Source: Celoporthe dispersa (taxonomy: Eukaryota; Ascomycota; Sordariomycetes; Diaporthales; Cryphonectriaceae). Taken from it: 64,000 nucleotides of DNA. Each line of letters opens with the position of its first letter. Within the stretch, counting starts at the first letter, position 1. The notes beneath the pieces were generated by a model that saw only the letters and a list, made by a program, of their open reading frames with translations, searched no databases and was not told the origin of the DNA. The stretch spans positions 868,001-932,000 of the forward strand of contig WAID01000009.1 of NCBI GenBank assembly GCA_016584495.1, written 5' to 3'. The translations under genes and the position numbers were made by a program. This document shows positions 56,245 to 64,000 of the stretch, one piece after another.

Positions 56245-57453
56245 GGTAGGTTGGTGGTGGTCGGCAAATGAGAGAAGAGGCAGGTCGAGGTTGCAGTCGT
56301 CTTAGTAGTAGCTCCAGATCAGAAAGAGGATAGGGCCATGCTTGATGCCGTGTTACGATACGGCAGAGGAGTTGCTCTAGAGGGAGGAGAGAAGCAAGCT
56401 GGACAGGTCGAATGAATGGGTAGACAGCGACCGGTTCGCATGTGGCCACGACCATGCTTGCAAGCAGCAAGTTGGCATGTCCTTGGTGGCCAGCGGGACG
56501 AGCTAGACACTTGACAGGGGTCTAGTGGCCGAAGACAGCTATCATCTTAGTACTAGCACTAGCAGTACAACAGGTGCAGACCAGGTACAGAGGGGTACCT
56601 CACGCGAGGTCCAGGTCTCTCGAGACTTGTCACCAGGCTCATATCACCTGGACAGGTCTACTAGCTCAACTCTCGTAGTCATAGGTGGTTTCTAGTAAAA
56701 AAAAAGGTAAGATCAAAAACCTACCACAGGTTGTCAGGAGGTGAATAGGCATCCAGAGTGTATCACAAGCCTGCTGTTCCCAGATCTCATGCGTGAATGG
56801 TGACTGTCTAGGTGTACAACAGTACTTGCACAAGCCAGCCACTGCAGTAGCCTCCGTGTGGGGGGGAGGAGTGCTGCTACCCCTGTCCTCTCTCATGTAC
56901 ATACCTCGTCTGATATTCATTGTTCAATGTCCTGATGCTCCTCTTTATTATATTCTTTTCATCTCAGCCTCAACCACCAGGTGAAGAGAGACTAGAGTAT
57001 CTTGGCAGATAAAGCCAGTACTTGAGATTATCATTCTCAACCTAGAGTTTTTTCTTTTTTTTTCCTTTTCTTTCACAGTGTTCTGGTCAAGGCCCCCTCT
57101 GCCCAGGTCCAGAACCTACAGCAACATTCTGGTGGACATCTAACATGACTTAGTAAGAGGCCCTCAACATTTTCCCTCCCCAACCACTGCAAAAGAGAGC
57201 ACAAAACGCAGTCAGGGGTGTATGTGTGACCACGACAGCTGTACACATGGCCATATGGCCCAGCTGCCCAATGGTATTAATGTCTGGAAGCTCTTTCAAG
57301 GTTCTGAACCCCAGCTATGAAAAATGCTATGAGCCAAGGTAAATATTAAAAGAAGAAAAAATTAGTAATAATAATAATGTGTCAGAATACCCTCATGAAT
57401 ATTCTTGACCTAAAAATACCAGCAACAACACCAAAACAAAATGCCAAAAGTTA
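56245..57453. other. Intergenic, upstream of SEY1
   Basis: The SEY1 promoter lies at the left. The right part (57330-57450) is AT-rich and flanks the tRNA gene. Only short open frames with no recognisable domain. Confidence 0.55.
57434..57453 (-). terminator. Pol III terminator after tRNA-Gly
   Basis: On the - strand the tRNA is followed within about 5 nt by TTTT, with two further TTTT runs shortly after. RNA polymerase III stops at such T-runs. Confidence 0.6.
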
Positions 57454-57524
57454 TGCGCAAACCCGGAATCGAACCGGGGGCCCATCGATGGCAACGATGG
57501 ATTTTACCACTAAACCATTTGCGC
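57454..57524 (-). tRNA. tRNA-Gly(GCC): tRNA-Gly (anticodon GCC)
   Basis: A 71-nt, intronless gene on the - strand. The acceptor stem pairs GCGCAAA with TTTGCGC, followed by a discriminator A. The D-arm contains the A-box-like TGGTTTAGTGGTA. The anticodon stem CATCG/CGATG closes the loop TTGCCAT with anticodon GCC. The T-arm CCCGG-TTCGATT-CCGGG contains the B box GGTTCGATTCC. CCA is not encoded, as expected in eukaryotes. T-runs just downstream on the - strand (AACTTTTGG) supply a Pol III terminator. Confidence 0.97.
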
Positions 57525-57753
57525 ACTTCTTGAGATTTTAGGCCGAAATCAATGAATCAAGAAGGGGTTGGCGGGAGGCGGGTGGCTTGGGTCCACCCGG
57601 GTGGCACTCTGCTCAAAGGACCCGTCTGCCACCTTGGCCGTGCGATCTCTGCCAGATTGTAAGCAAAATAAAAAAAATAAAAAAAAGCTGCCATTGTTGA
57701 GACGCATGTGTGGGCGACAGGGTTGGTGGGGGGTTGTATAGGTAGGTTTCTGC

Positions 57754-58990
57754 TTACCCGTACTTGAAGACGAGCTTTCTTATGATGCCCAGCGCCGAAT
57801 ACCTGTATCCCCCACCAAACATGGCATAGTGGTTGAGGTGATGATACCTGCGCCGGCCGCCTTGTTAGTCCTCCCCAGAACATGTGTGCCTCTGCCGTTC
57901 ATCAGTAGTCAGGGGGGAACAGGCGGCTCACAGCTCGTAGAGCGCCATGCGGTCCTCCCACTCGGCCTTGGGCTCAGCCTTGGGCACCAGCCTCTCGTAC
58001 TCCTTCCAGAACGCGCTCCCGAACCCGCCGAACATGCGCATGATGCCCAGCTCGTACTCGGAGTGCCCGTAGACACACGACGGGTCAAAGATGACCTCCT
58101 CGATGCCCCCCTCTCCGCCCAGGACCCCGCGCCCCTTGTTCCCGCTCCACAGGTCGCCGTGCACCAGGGAGGGCGTGAGGGGCCCCATCGTGTCCTCGCC
58201 CAGCAGCCGCGGCACGATCTTGGCGGCGGTGACCTCGACGGCCTCCCTGAGCTCGAGGTCCTCCCCGGCGCCCTCTTCAAGGTTGGCCTCGAGGCAGGTC
58301 CTCCCGATGGCGCGTATCCTGTTGTCGGCGTAGAACTCGGCCCAGGTCGGCTTCCACGAGTTGTCCTGCACCGTGGCCCCGCAGCAGGTCGGTACGGGGA
58401 ACCCGAACATGGGCCTGTCGTGGCCCTCCGGGATGGGGACTGGTGCCGCGTGCAGCGCCGCCAGCTTCTGCGCCAGCTTGCGGCCGGACCCGGGCAGGCC
58501 TGCGGCCTGCAGGTCGATGAAGTCCGTGACGAGGAAGTAGTATTCTCTGCTTTCGAGCTTCCCGTGGCCGTGGGACAGGGGACACAGGTCGGGCGCGACG
58601 GCATGGATCGTGTTGAGCGACTCATGCTCTCCTGGCCACAGGAAGAATGTCAGCCTCAGACAGAGATGCCTTACCTATCCCCATGGCATTCTTGTCGCGT
58701 CCTCCTCCTCCTCTACTACATATCAACACACAAGAGAGAGAGGAGGGGGGGAGGGGGGAGACTTTACCCTTGAACATGGTCTCTGCCTCGGGCTTCCCGC
58801 TCTCCTTTACAAAGTACGACACCCACCTCCCGTTCTTGCGGCCTGAGAGCTGAAAGGTGGCAGTGAAGTCCGAAGCTCCATAGTTTCGGAAGTCGGCGTC
58901 CTCGGTCTTCAGGCCGACGGCTTCCAATATGGCGGGATCTATTGGTGGTATGAACATATGAGAGGCATCAGGCAGAGGAAACATCATCAT
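57754..58990 (-). CDS. Fructosamine/ketosamine-3-kinase family protein
   Basis: Exons are 58990-58768, 58631-57932 and 57847-57754, with introns of 136 and 84 bp (donors GTAAAG and GTGAGC), 338 residues. The protein-kinase-like fold is recognisable from LVHGDLWSGNKG (catalytic loop, HGDLWxGN, about residue 232), VIFDPSCVYGHSEYELGI (metal-binding DP segment) and the C-terminal YHHLNHYAMFGGGYRYSAL. An N-terminal nucleotide-binding lobe includes SYFVKES. Fructosamine-3-kinases phosphorylate ketoamines formed by protein glycation so that they decompose, a protein-repair role; fungal members are less studied. The start is taken at the first of three consecutive ATGs; any of them is possible. No frame defect. 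Confidence 0.93.
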
Positions 58991-59328
58991 GGTGTACAGC
59001 TTGAGCGTCTTGTTGTGTTATGAGATGGGCTGGCTATTTGGAAACTGGATGGGAGGTACTGCGTAACATACATAGAGCCGCGAGGGGGAAGAGAGAGAGA
59101 GAGAGAAGGACCGTGGGGACCAGCCTACCTGGCTCTCAGCACTGAAGTATGTACTAAGTATAGCTTGTACTTATATCAAGGATGTGTGTGTGTGCATCGA
59201 TTGAGACGGCGTCTTGAGAGAGACGGAAGGTGCTGACCGGGGTGTATGTATACGGGCAGTAACACCAATATGACGTCACTGTCATACGTGGGGTACTGCC
59301 ACTGGAACGAGGATATCGGTTTGGAGTG

Positions 59329-59381
59329 CCTTTTTTTTTTTTATCTTTCTTCTTCTTCTTCTTCTTCTTCTTCTTCTTCTT
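59329..59381. repeat. T-run and (TTC)n microsatellite
   Basis: A run of about twelve T is followed by about eleven TTC units. Confidence 0.9.
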
Positions 59382-59835
59382 TACGTCTGTCATTCGAAGA
59401 AAAAAAAAGAAAAGTCAAAGACAAAGAAAGGAAAAATACCACCCAGGCCCATTTTATCTCGTCGACTCCGATCCCGCCCAGCACACAGTTATGCGCCCCT
59501 TTTCATATGAAAATGCTGCTGCAAGAAAATGACCTGACAAGGCTATGCGACATAGCCACGGAGAAATAACGTCCACCTCGTTCAGTGTCCTACAGTCTCG
59601 AGCCTGCGAGTCTTCTCTGTGAGGCACCCGAGCCCGGCCCAGATCCCTGGGTTACACCACAGCAGCGCCATGTCTCACGAAGAGAGAGTTCCACGTCAGC
59701 GAGGGGCAGACCAGGACAGAAGCAGCTCGTCTACATCCTCATTCCCTTGCATCATCCTCCGTCGCCCTCCGCCTGGCTTTCCAACCCGGCCACCGGCCTT
59801 CACCTGACCAACACGAATCCCACCCACCCCCTTCC

Positions 59836-60198
59836 CTACTCTGTCTTGGACAGCGGCCTCATATCAGAAGCCACCGTATCGGCGCTCCTCCTCTTCCCCA
59901 GCGCGAGCCCAAACCTGCCGCCCCCCGCAGCCAGCCCGGCGAAGGGGTTTGACAGCCGCAGCCTGTGGCCCACGGGGACGACGATGATGTCGCTCAGCTC
60001 TCTTGCGGGGGCCCGGCACGCCTCTCGCAGGGCGCGTCTGTCGCTGACGCCGTGGAAGCACCTGGCGCAGGGGGCAGACAGGGGGCCGCTCGGGGCTCGC
60101 GTGTTGGGAGGGGTGGTTCGAGGCGCGAATGCCGAAGGCCATCTTTTCGGTTTAAAAAAAAAGGAAATAATAATAAATAATAGAGGGCAGAAGGGCAA
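59836..60198 (-). CDS. Doubtful hypothetical open frame
   Basis: A 120-codon open frame whose last 75 residues (RCFHGVSDRRALREA..., PVGHRLRLSNPFAGLAAGGG) have a more protein-like composition than the arginine-rich frames around it. The first 20 residues are T-run-derived hydrophobic sequence. No domain, no clear splice signals and an overlapping frame on the other strand. It may be a 3' exon of an unseen gene or chance. Confidence 0.15.
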   Translation of the reverse strand: MPFCPLLFIIISFFFKPKRWPSAFAPRTTPPNTRAPSGPLSAPCARCFHGVSDRRALREACRAPARELSDIIVVPVGHRLRLSNPFAGLAAGGGRFGLALGKRRSADTVASDMRPLSKTE

Positions 60199-62303
60199 GG
60201 GTCTTTTTAATAATTTTGAACGGTCTCGGAAAGATACGGGATTCGTTGTTCTCTTTTTCTGGTATCGAATGAGGTGAGTCCCTCCCGGGGGTATGTCGGA
60301 GTTGAGCCGCAGTTGTGGATATCGAAGAGAATAAGAACAAGGTGAGGCGATTCACAATTTGGGATGTGCGGTCTCCACCCAGAAGCAAGACGATGGGTGA
60401 GATAGGTCGGTAAGTAGTAGAGCTCGCTGTCTGTCCTTGCGATTTTTCATCTAATCATTCTTTTCCTCTCATCGGGGAGCCAGTCGTCCTTTATATATTT
60501 ATACATTTTTGTTCCCCCCTGTTCTTGTGTGGTAGACCGCCTTACCAGAGAGTATAAGTCCCCATCCACTATCCCGAGCGCTTGCGAGTCACTCGCGACG
60601 CGAAGTCTTTAGTTTTTTTTTGTTCTTTTTTTCTCTCCTCCTTCTCTCTTTTTGTGTTGTATTTTATGCGTCGTACGTGCATGACCCCCTCCCGTCCATC
60701 TTAACCTTACTTTTTTCTCACATCTCCTTGGTCGTTACATCTTCCCATGGCCCCCTTCCCCCCTCCCTCTCCTATAAATTAAATCCAGACACGCGAAAAG
60801 TCGGTGTCCCGCCCGTGCTGGCGACACCACCCGCGGCGGCTCAGCTCGCCCGTGCCGTGTGTGATGGCCCTCTCTTCCCTACCTGCAGATCCTCCTCCAG
60901 CCACTCGCAAGCCTCGTTCGTACCAGGACGGGAAGAATCAAGATGCTGATGACCTGGCGCAGGAGAGGACGAGCTGCTGATCATCATCCCGCCCCCCCCT
61001 CTCCTTCGCCCCCCCTTTCCTCGAGGTCCTGCACACCGCAGCTTGTAACCACACACGCTGCGTATTAATGAAAGAATGAATGCTACAACTATATTATGTA
61101 TATATACATATATATATATATGATGGATGACTGACATTATGCACGTCACTTCACCTATGCTGCCCAACGCCCCTCTCACTATGTGCCGTCCCTGCAGGAG
61201 GGGCCGCACCGGGCGGCAAAAACGGCCCCCAGATCGCCCCAAAGTAATAGCCTCCTGTGTATGCTGTCATCGTTGCAATATTGTCTGCACGTCTCTTCAG
61301 AGGGAGGCAGCTGAGAGAGGGCAAGAGGGACTCACACTGTGGTGGGCAGACCTTGATCGTCATGTCGCGTTGGAGGATCCAGGGGGGGGGGCTTTCTTCA
61401 GCAGAGCGCTGCAAGTCAGCCTACTTACCTACCTACTTCCTTCCTTCCTCTTACGTGTCGAGCTGGTGAGTCTATTATATGCAAGATGAAATCCTACTAT
61501 ACGCAATGACTAGGTGGGGCCAGAACGTGACCTACCTACCGGCCCTCTTTGTAGCTGGGTGCGGCGTCCTGTGTACGGCCCAGCCTTGCCATCCGCTCTG
61601 GTCAGCCAGGAACTCCCATTTTCCTCCAACCAAGGCAGACAGACGGCCTGGCTAGCAGGGGACGGGCGATGCGATGGGACGTTGCGTCCTCATGGGCCGC
61701 CCCGGGCAGAGTCGGTCAGCACTCGCTCGCTCACCGCTGCTCGGATGCCACTGCTGGTCTGGAGGGACAAGGCCACCTTGTGGAAGGAGTTGTCGAGGAG
61801 ACAAAGGCACGAGGACATCCCGCTGCCCTGATAATGCCATTGTCTCGGCGAGACAAAGGGGTCCCGACCCGACAGGTGCGCTGCAGGACAACGGGCATGC
61901 ATACGAGCAAAGGGAACAGAGAGCACGTCGTGAGCCAAGTTAAAAGAAGGTTTCAAGTGAAAGAATGCCATTGTCGTTCCGGTTTCATGAATGTAGCTAT
62001 AAGCTCGACATGTGCTCAGCTTGTTTCCCCGTGTCCTCCAGGATGATAGCAAATCATTCAAGTCTACTAGTCACTTCGTCCCAGATGGTAGGGAACACGA
62101 ACACGGTGATACCAACAGAGCAAAAAAAAAGAAAAGAAAAGAAAACCTAAAAGAAAAGAGAAAACCACCTGAAACAGCCTGGAGTTGACCAACGGTTCAG
62201 GTCCGTAGAAGACCCCGACGAGATCAACCCATTGTTCGAGTCCTTAGGTAAGTAAACTATAAGAAGAGAGAGGGGAAAAAAGAAAAAGAGAGAGGGAAAA
62301 AAT

Positions 62304-62942
62304 ATGGAAATTGAGAGAAGAACAACGATGCCAAAGGTGGTAATGAACCACTCGTACGGCAGCCACTCTCTCACCCGCAACAGCCACAGTAACCACAAAA
62401 ACACCCTCATCTTCGACCACTCTCTCACCCGCAACAGTTACAGAGACCACAAGAAGTTCCTCATCTTCGACCACCGCTTCGCCCGCAGCAGCCACAGACC
62501 CCACAGGACAACCCTCACCTTCGGCCAAGCCCCCAACGACAGCACAGCCCACGAGCCCCGACAACCCCTCCGATGCAACCGCATCCCCAACGACCCAAGC
62601 TACGCCCCCAACCCCTTCCGCCAGGGCGCCCTCCCACCCGCCGGTCACCCCATCCCCGCAGGCGGCAAGACGGTGCTGATGCCGAGCAGCAAGGTCCGCG
62701 AGGCCACCGCAGGCGACGAGATCCTGTGGATGAAGCTCATGACCGAGCTGCAAACCTCCTCCCCCTCCTCCTCCTCCTCCACCACCACCTCCCGCTCTCA
62801 GCAAGTCCAGCACAGCAGCGGCGCCGATACCACCACGATGCGAAAGGGGTGGTGGCACAGGCCCCGGCTGGAGTGGCGACACAAGCTCTGGCCGGCCGTC
62901 AGGCTGGTCCTCGTCATCTGCGCCCTGCTGGTCCTCTGGTAG
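62304..62942 (+). CDS. Possible repeat-containing protein, unconfirmed
   Basis: A 212-codon open frame contains three 18-residue tandem units (beginning HSLTRNSHS, HSLTRNSYR, HRFARSSHR) and ends in a hydrophobic segment LWPAVRLVLVICALLVLW like a C-terminal membrane anchor. The neighbouring frame over the same repeat is Thr/Ser/Pro-rich and mucin-like, so the true frame is unclear. No family recognised, and the ATG context is weak. Confidence 0.25.
   Translation: MEIERRTTMPKVVMNHSYGSHSLTRNSHSNHKNTLIFDHSLTRNSYRDHKKFLIFDHRFARSSHRPHRTTLTFGQAPNDSTAHEPRQPLRCNRIPNDPSYAPNPFRQGALPPAGHPIPAGGKTVLMPSSKVREATAGDEILWMKLMTELQTSSPSSSSSTTTSRSQQVQHSSGADTTTMRKGWWHRPRLEWRHKLWPAVRLVLVICALLVLW
62364..62525. repeat. 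Three 54-bp tandem repeats
   Basis: Units 62364-62417, 62418-62471 and 62472-62525 are in exact 54-bp register. Units 1 and 2 share their first 20 bases and CTCATCTTCGAC at the end; unit 3 is more diverged. Confidence 0.85.
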
Positions 62943-63501
62943 ATCTTGCTGGATGTTCTTGCAGCTCGTCGTCGTGCGCTTGCCAGACGAGAACTCGCAG
63001 CGTTCTTCCGCGCAGCTCAGCTGAACTTCGAGGAAGAGGTCGCGTCGAGGGTGGCGCGGTGGATGTCGGGGCCCTCCTACTCGATACCAGAATGGAACGA
63101 CGTGCCATAGCCACAAGAAGTCTTATGGCCGTGGTAGGACGCACCCCTTGCGTCGGTAACTTGCCTGTTATTAGAGCCGGTGCAGTGTGATGAAGGGCAC
63201 AAGAAGCCAGCAGCGCAGACGAGCTCTCCGAGACCTACCCGGGAACCGACGTAAGGATGAGAGTTAGACATGGCACAAGAGCAACCGTAATTGTTGAGGG
63301 AGATAATGTGTAGGGTTAGTAAAGGGAAAGTTTCCATCAAATCTGATGCAAGTGCCGTGAATTCTCCACCAAAGTCTATCCTTTGCTGCTGCGCGGTCCC
63401 CAGTGATGATTGCAGAGAGAGAGAGAAAACAAGACCCGCCCGTATGTGAGATAATACACAGTAAAAAAAAAACCCCCGTCCCCGACATACACAAGCCCCA
63501 T

Positions 63502-64000
63502 TTAGATACCCAGAGAGAACTCAACGCCGACATCGATATCCCGGGCTGTTGGTAATTACTGTCAGCTTGCATGCCGCGAGGGGTGCAGAAGAAGCAACAG
63601 AGACAGAGAGGGAGGGAGGGAGAGAGGGAGAGAGGGAGACGAGGGAGAGAGGGAGAGAGGGAGACGAGGGAGACGAGGTGGTTTCCGGTGACTTACCCAT
63701 CTTGACAACCTTGGACAGCTGCACAGACCTCTCGGCAGCACTCTGCAGGTCATCGATGGAGAAGATCTTCATGCCGGAGTCGTTGATGAGGGCGTGGGCC
63801 TGCTCCATGTTGGTGCCCTGGAGGCGGGCGATGATGGGGATCTTCAGGTCGAGGGCCTTGACGGTGTTGATGAGGCCGTGGGCGATGGCGTCGCACCGCA
63901 CGATACCGCCAAAGATGTTGACGAAGATGGCGGTGACCTTGGGGTCGCTGGTGATCAGCTCGAAGGCCTCCTTGATGGCGGCCGGGGTGGCACCGCCGCC
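63502..64000 (-). CDS. LSC2: Succinyl-CoA ligase beta subunit, mitochondrial (3' part)
   Basis: Only the C-terminal part is in the window; the gene continues beyond the right edge. The exon 64000-63697 reads GGGATPAAIKEAFELITSDP, VTAIFVNIFGGIVRCDAIAHG, IPIIARLQGTN and FSIDDLQSAAERSVQLSKVV. After a 151-bp intron (donor GTAAGT, acceptor CAACAG) the last exon 63545-63502 adds ARDIDVGVEFSLGI and a stop. These are the hallmarks of the CoA-ligase domain of the beta subunit, which with the alpha subunit converts succinyl-CoA to succinate with ATP or GTP formation in the citric acid cycle. The intron is filled with GA-rich simple repeats (63596-63680). The nucleotide specificity cannot be judged from this part. 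Confidence 0.93.
63596..63680. repeat. GA-rich simple repeat in LSC2 intron
   Basis: Imperfect tandem GAGAGGGA/GAGACGAGG units of about 8-25 bp lie inside the last intron of the succinyl-CoA ligase gene. Confidence 0.85.

Larger units (their letters stand above)
58991..63501. other. 4.5-kb stretch without a clear gene
   Basis: Mostly low-complexity open frames. Noted features are a T-run followed by (TTC)n at 59329-59381, an open frame of 120 codons on the - strand (59836-60198) and an overlapping 230-codon frame on the + strand (59585-60277), AT-rich DNA at 60480-60510 and 61080-61125, and a three-unit 54-bp tandem repeat within a possible coding region at 62304-62942. None has a domain I recognise. 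Confidence 0.45.

Noticed and set aside
59585..60277. 230-codon + open frame
   Set aside because: Pro/Ser/Arg-rich low-complexity translation ending in an A-run-derived KKKEIIINN tail; overlaps an equally weak frame on the other strand.
1..64000. Transposons, viral insertions, secondary-metabolite cluster or CRISPR
   Set aside because: No transposase, reverse transcriptase, integrase, terminal repeats, PKS/NRPS domains or spacer arrays are visible.

Overview
This is a filamentous ascomycete nuclear sequence (Pezizomycotina, most likely Sordariomycetes). Its genes are interrupted by short introns of about 50-190 bp, mostly with GTRWGN-type donors, CTRAY-type branch sites and YAG acceptors. 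It encodes a eukaryotic ribosomal protein, the second subunit of RNA polymerase III, CENP-C and cytosolic HSP70, and has a GC-rich third-position bias. I see no virus, transposon, CRISPR array or bacterial operon. The genes are ordinary chromosomal housekeeping genes on both strands. I assigned exons by hand from splice signals and reading phase.

Left part (1-22 kb): gene-poor. It holds a pirin with an N-terminal hydrophobic extension (3640-4829, -), a PSP1-domain protein (6511-9289, -), about 6.7 kb with no recognisable gene, a small cysteine-rich secreted protein (15964-16242, -), a four-exon gene of unknown function (17593-18598, +) and RPL15 (19556-20596, +). Middle (22-41 kb): a PUF3-type Pumilio protein spread over six exons including a 21-nt microexon (22126-26912, -), 4.2 kb without a clear gene, RPC2 (31136-34694, +), RAD57 (35207-36887, -) and HSP70 with a heat-shock element (38533-40683, +). 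Right part (41-64 kb): gene-dense. It carries EMI1/DUF3128 (-), a DUF3176 membrane protein (-), YME2 (+), MIF2/CENP-C (-), RNH201 (+), SEY1 (-), a tRNA-Gly(GCC) (-), a fructosamine-kinase-like gene (-), another 4.5 kb without a clear gene, and the 3' end of the succinyl-CoA ligase beta gene running off the right edge (-).

The most important observation for any user is that seven otherwise well-conserved genes (PUF3, RAD57, HSP70, EMI1, the DUF3176 gene, YME2, RNH201) plus SEY1 are broken by single-base reading-frame shifts. There are eleven in total, each placeable in a mononucleotide run. Several of these genes are conserved or essential, so the simplest reading is homopolymer indel error in the assembly, not mass pseudogenisation. 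Lengths below are given after allowing for those shifts.

The best regulatory signals are a pair of ACGCGT (MCB-like) sites in the divergent promoter shared by CENP-C and RNase H2A, a perfect three-unit heat-shock element upstream of HSP70, and a TATA box upstream of the secreted protein. A family of intergenic CATAGTAC/GTACTATG palindromes is dispersed through the gene-poor stretches.
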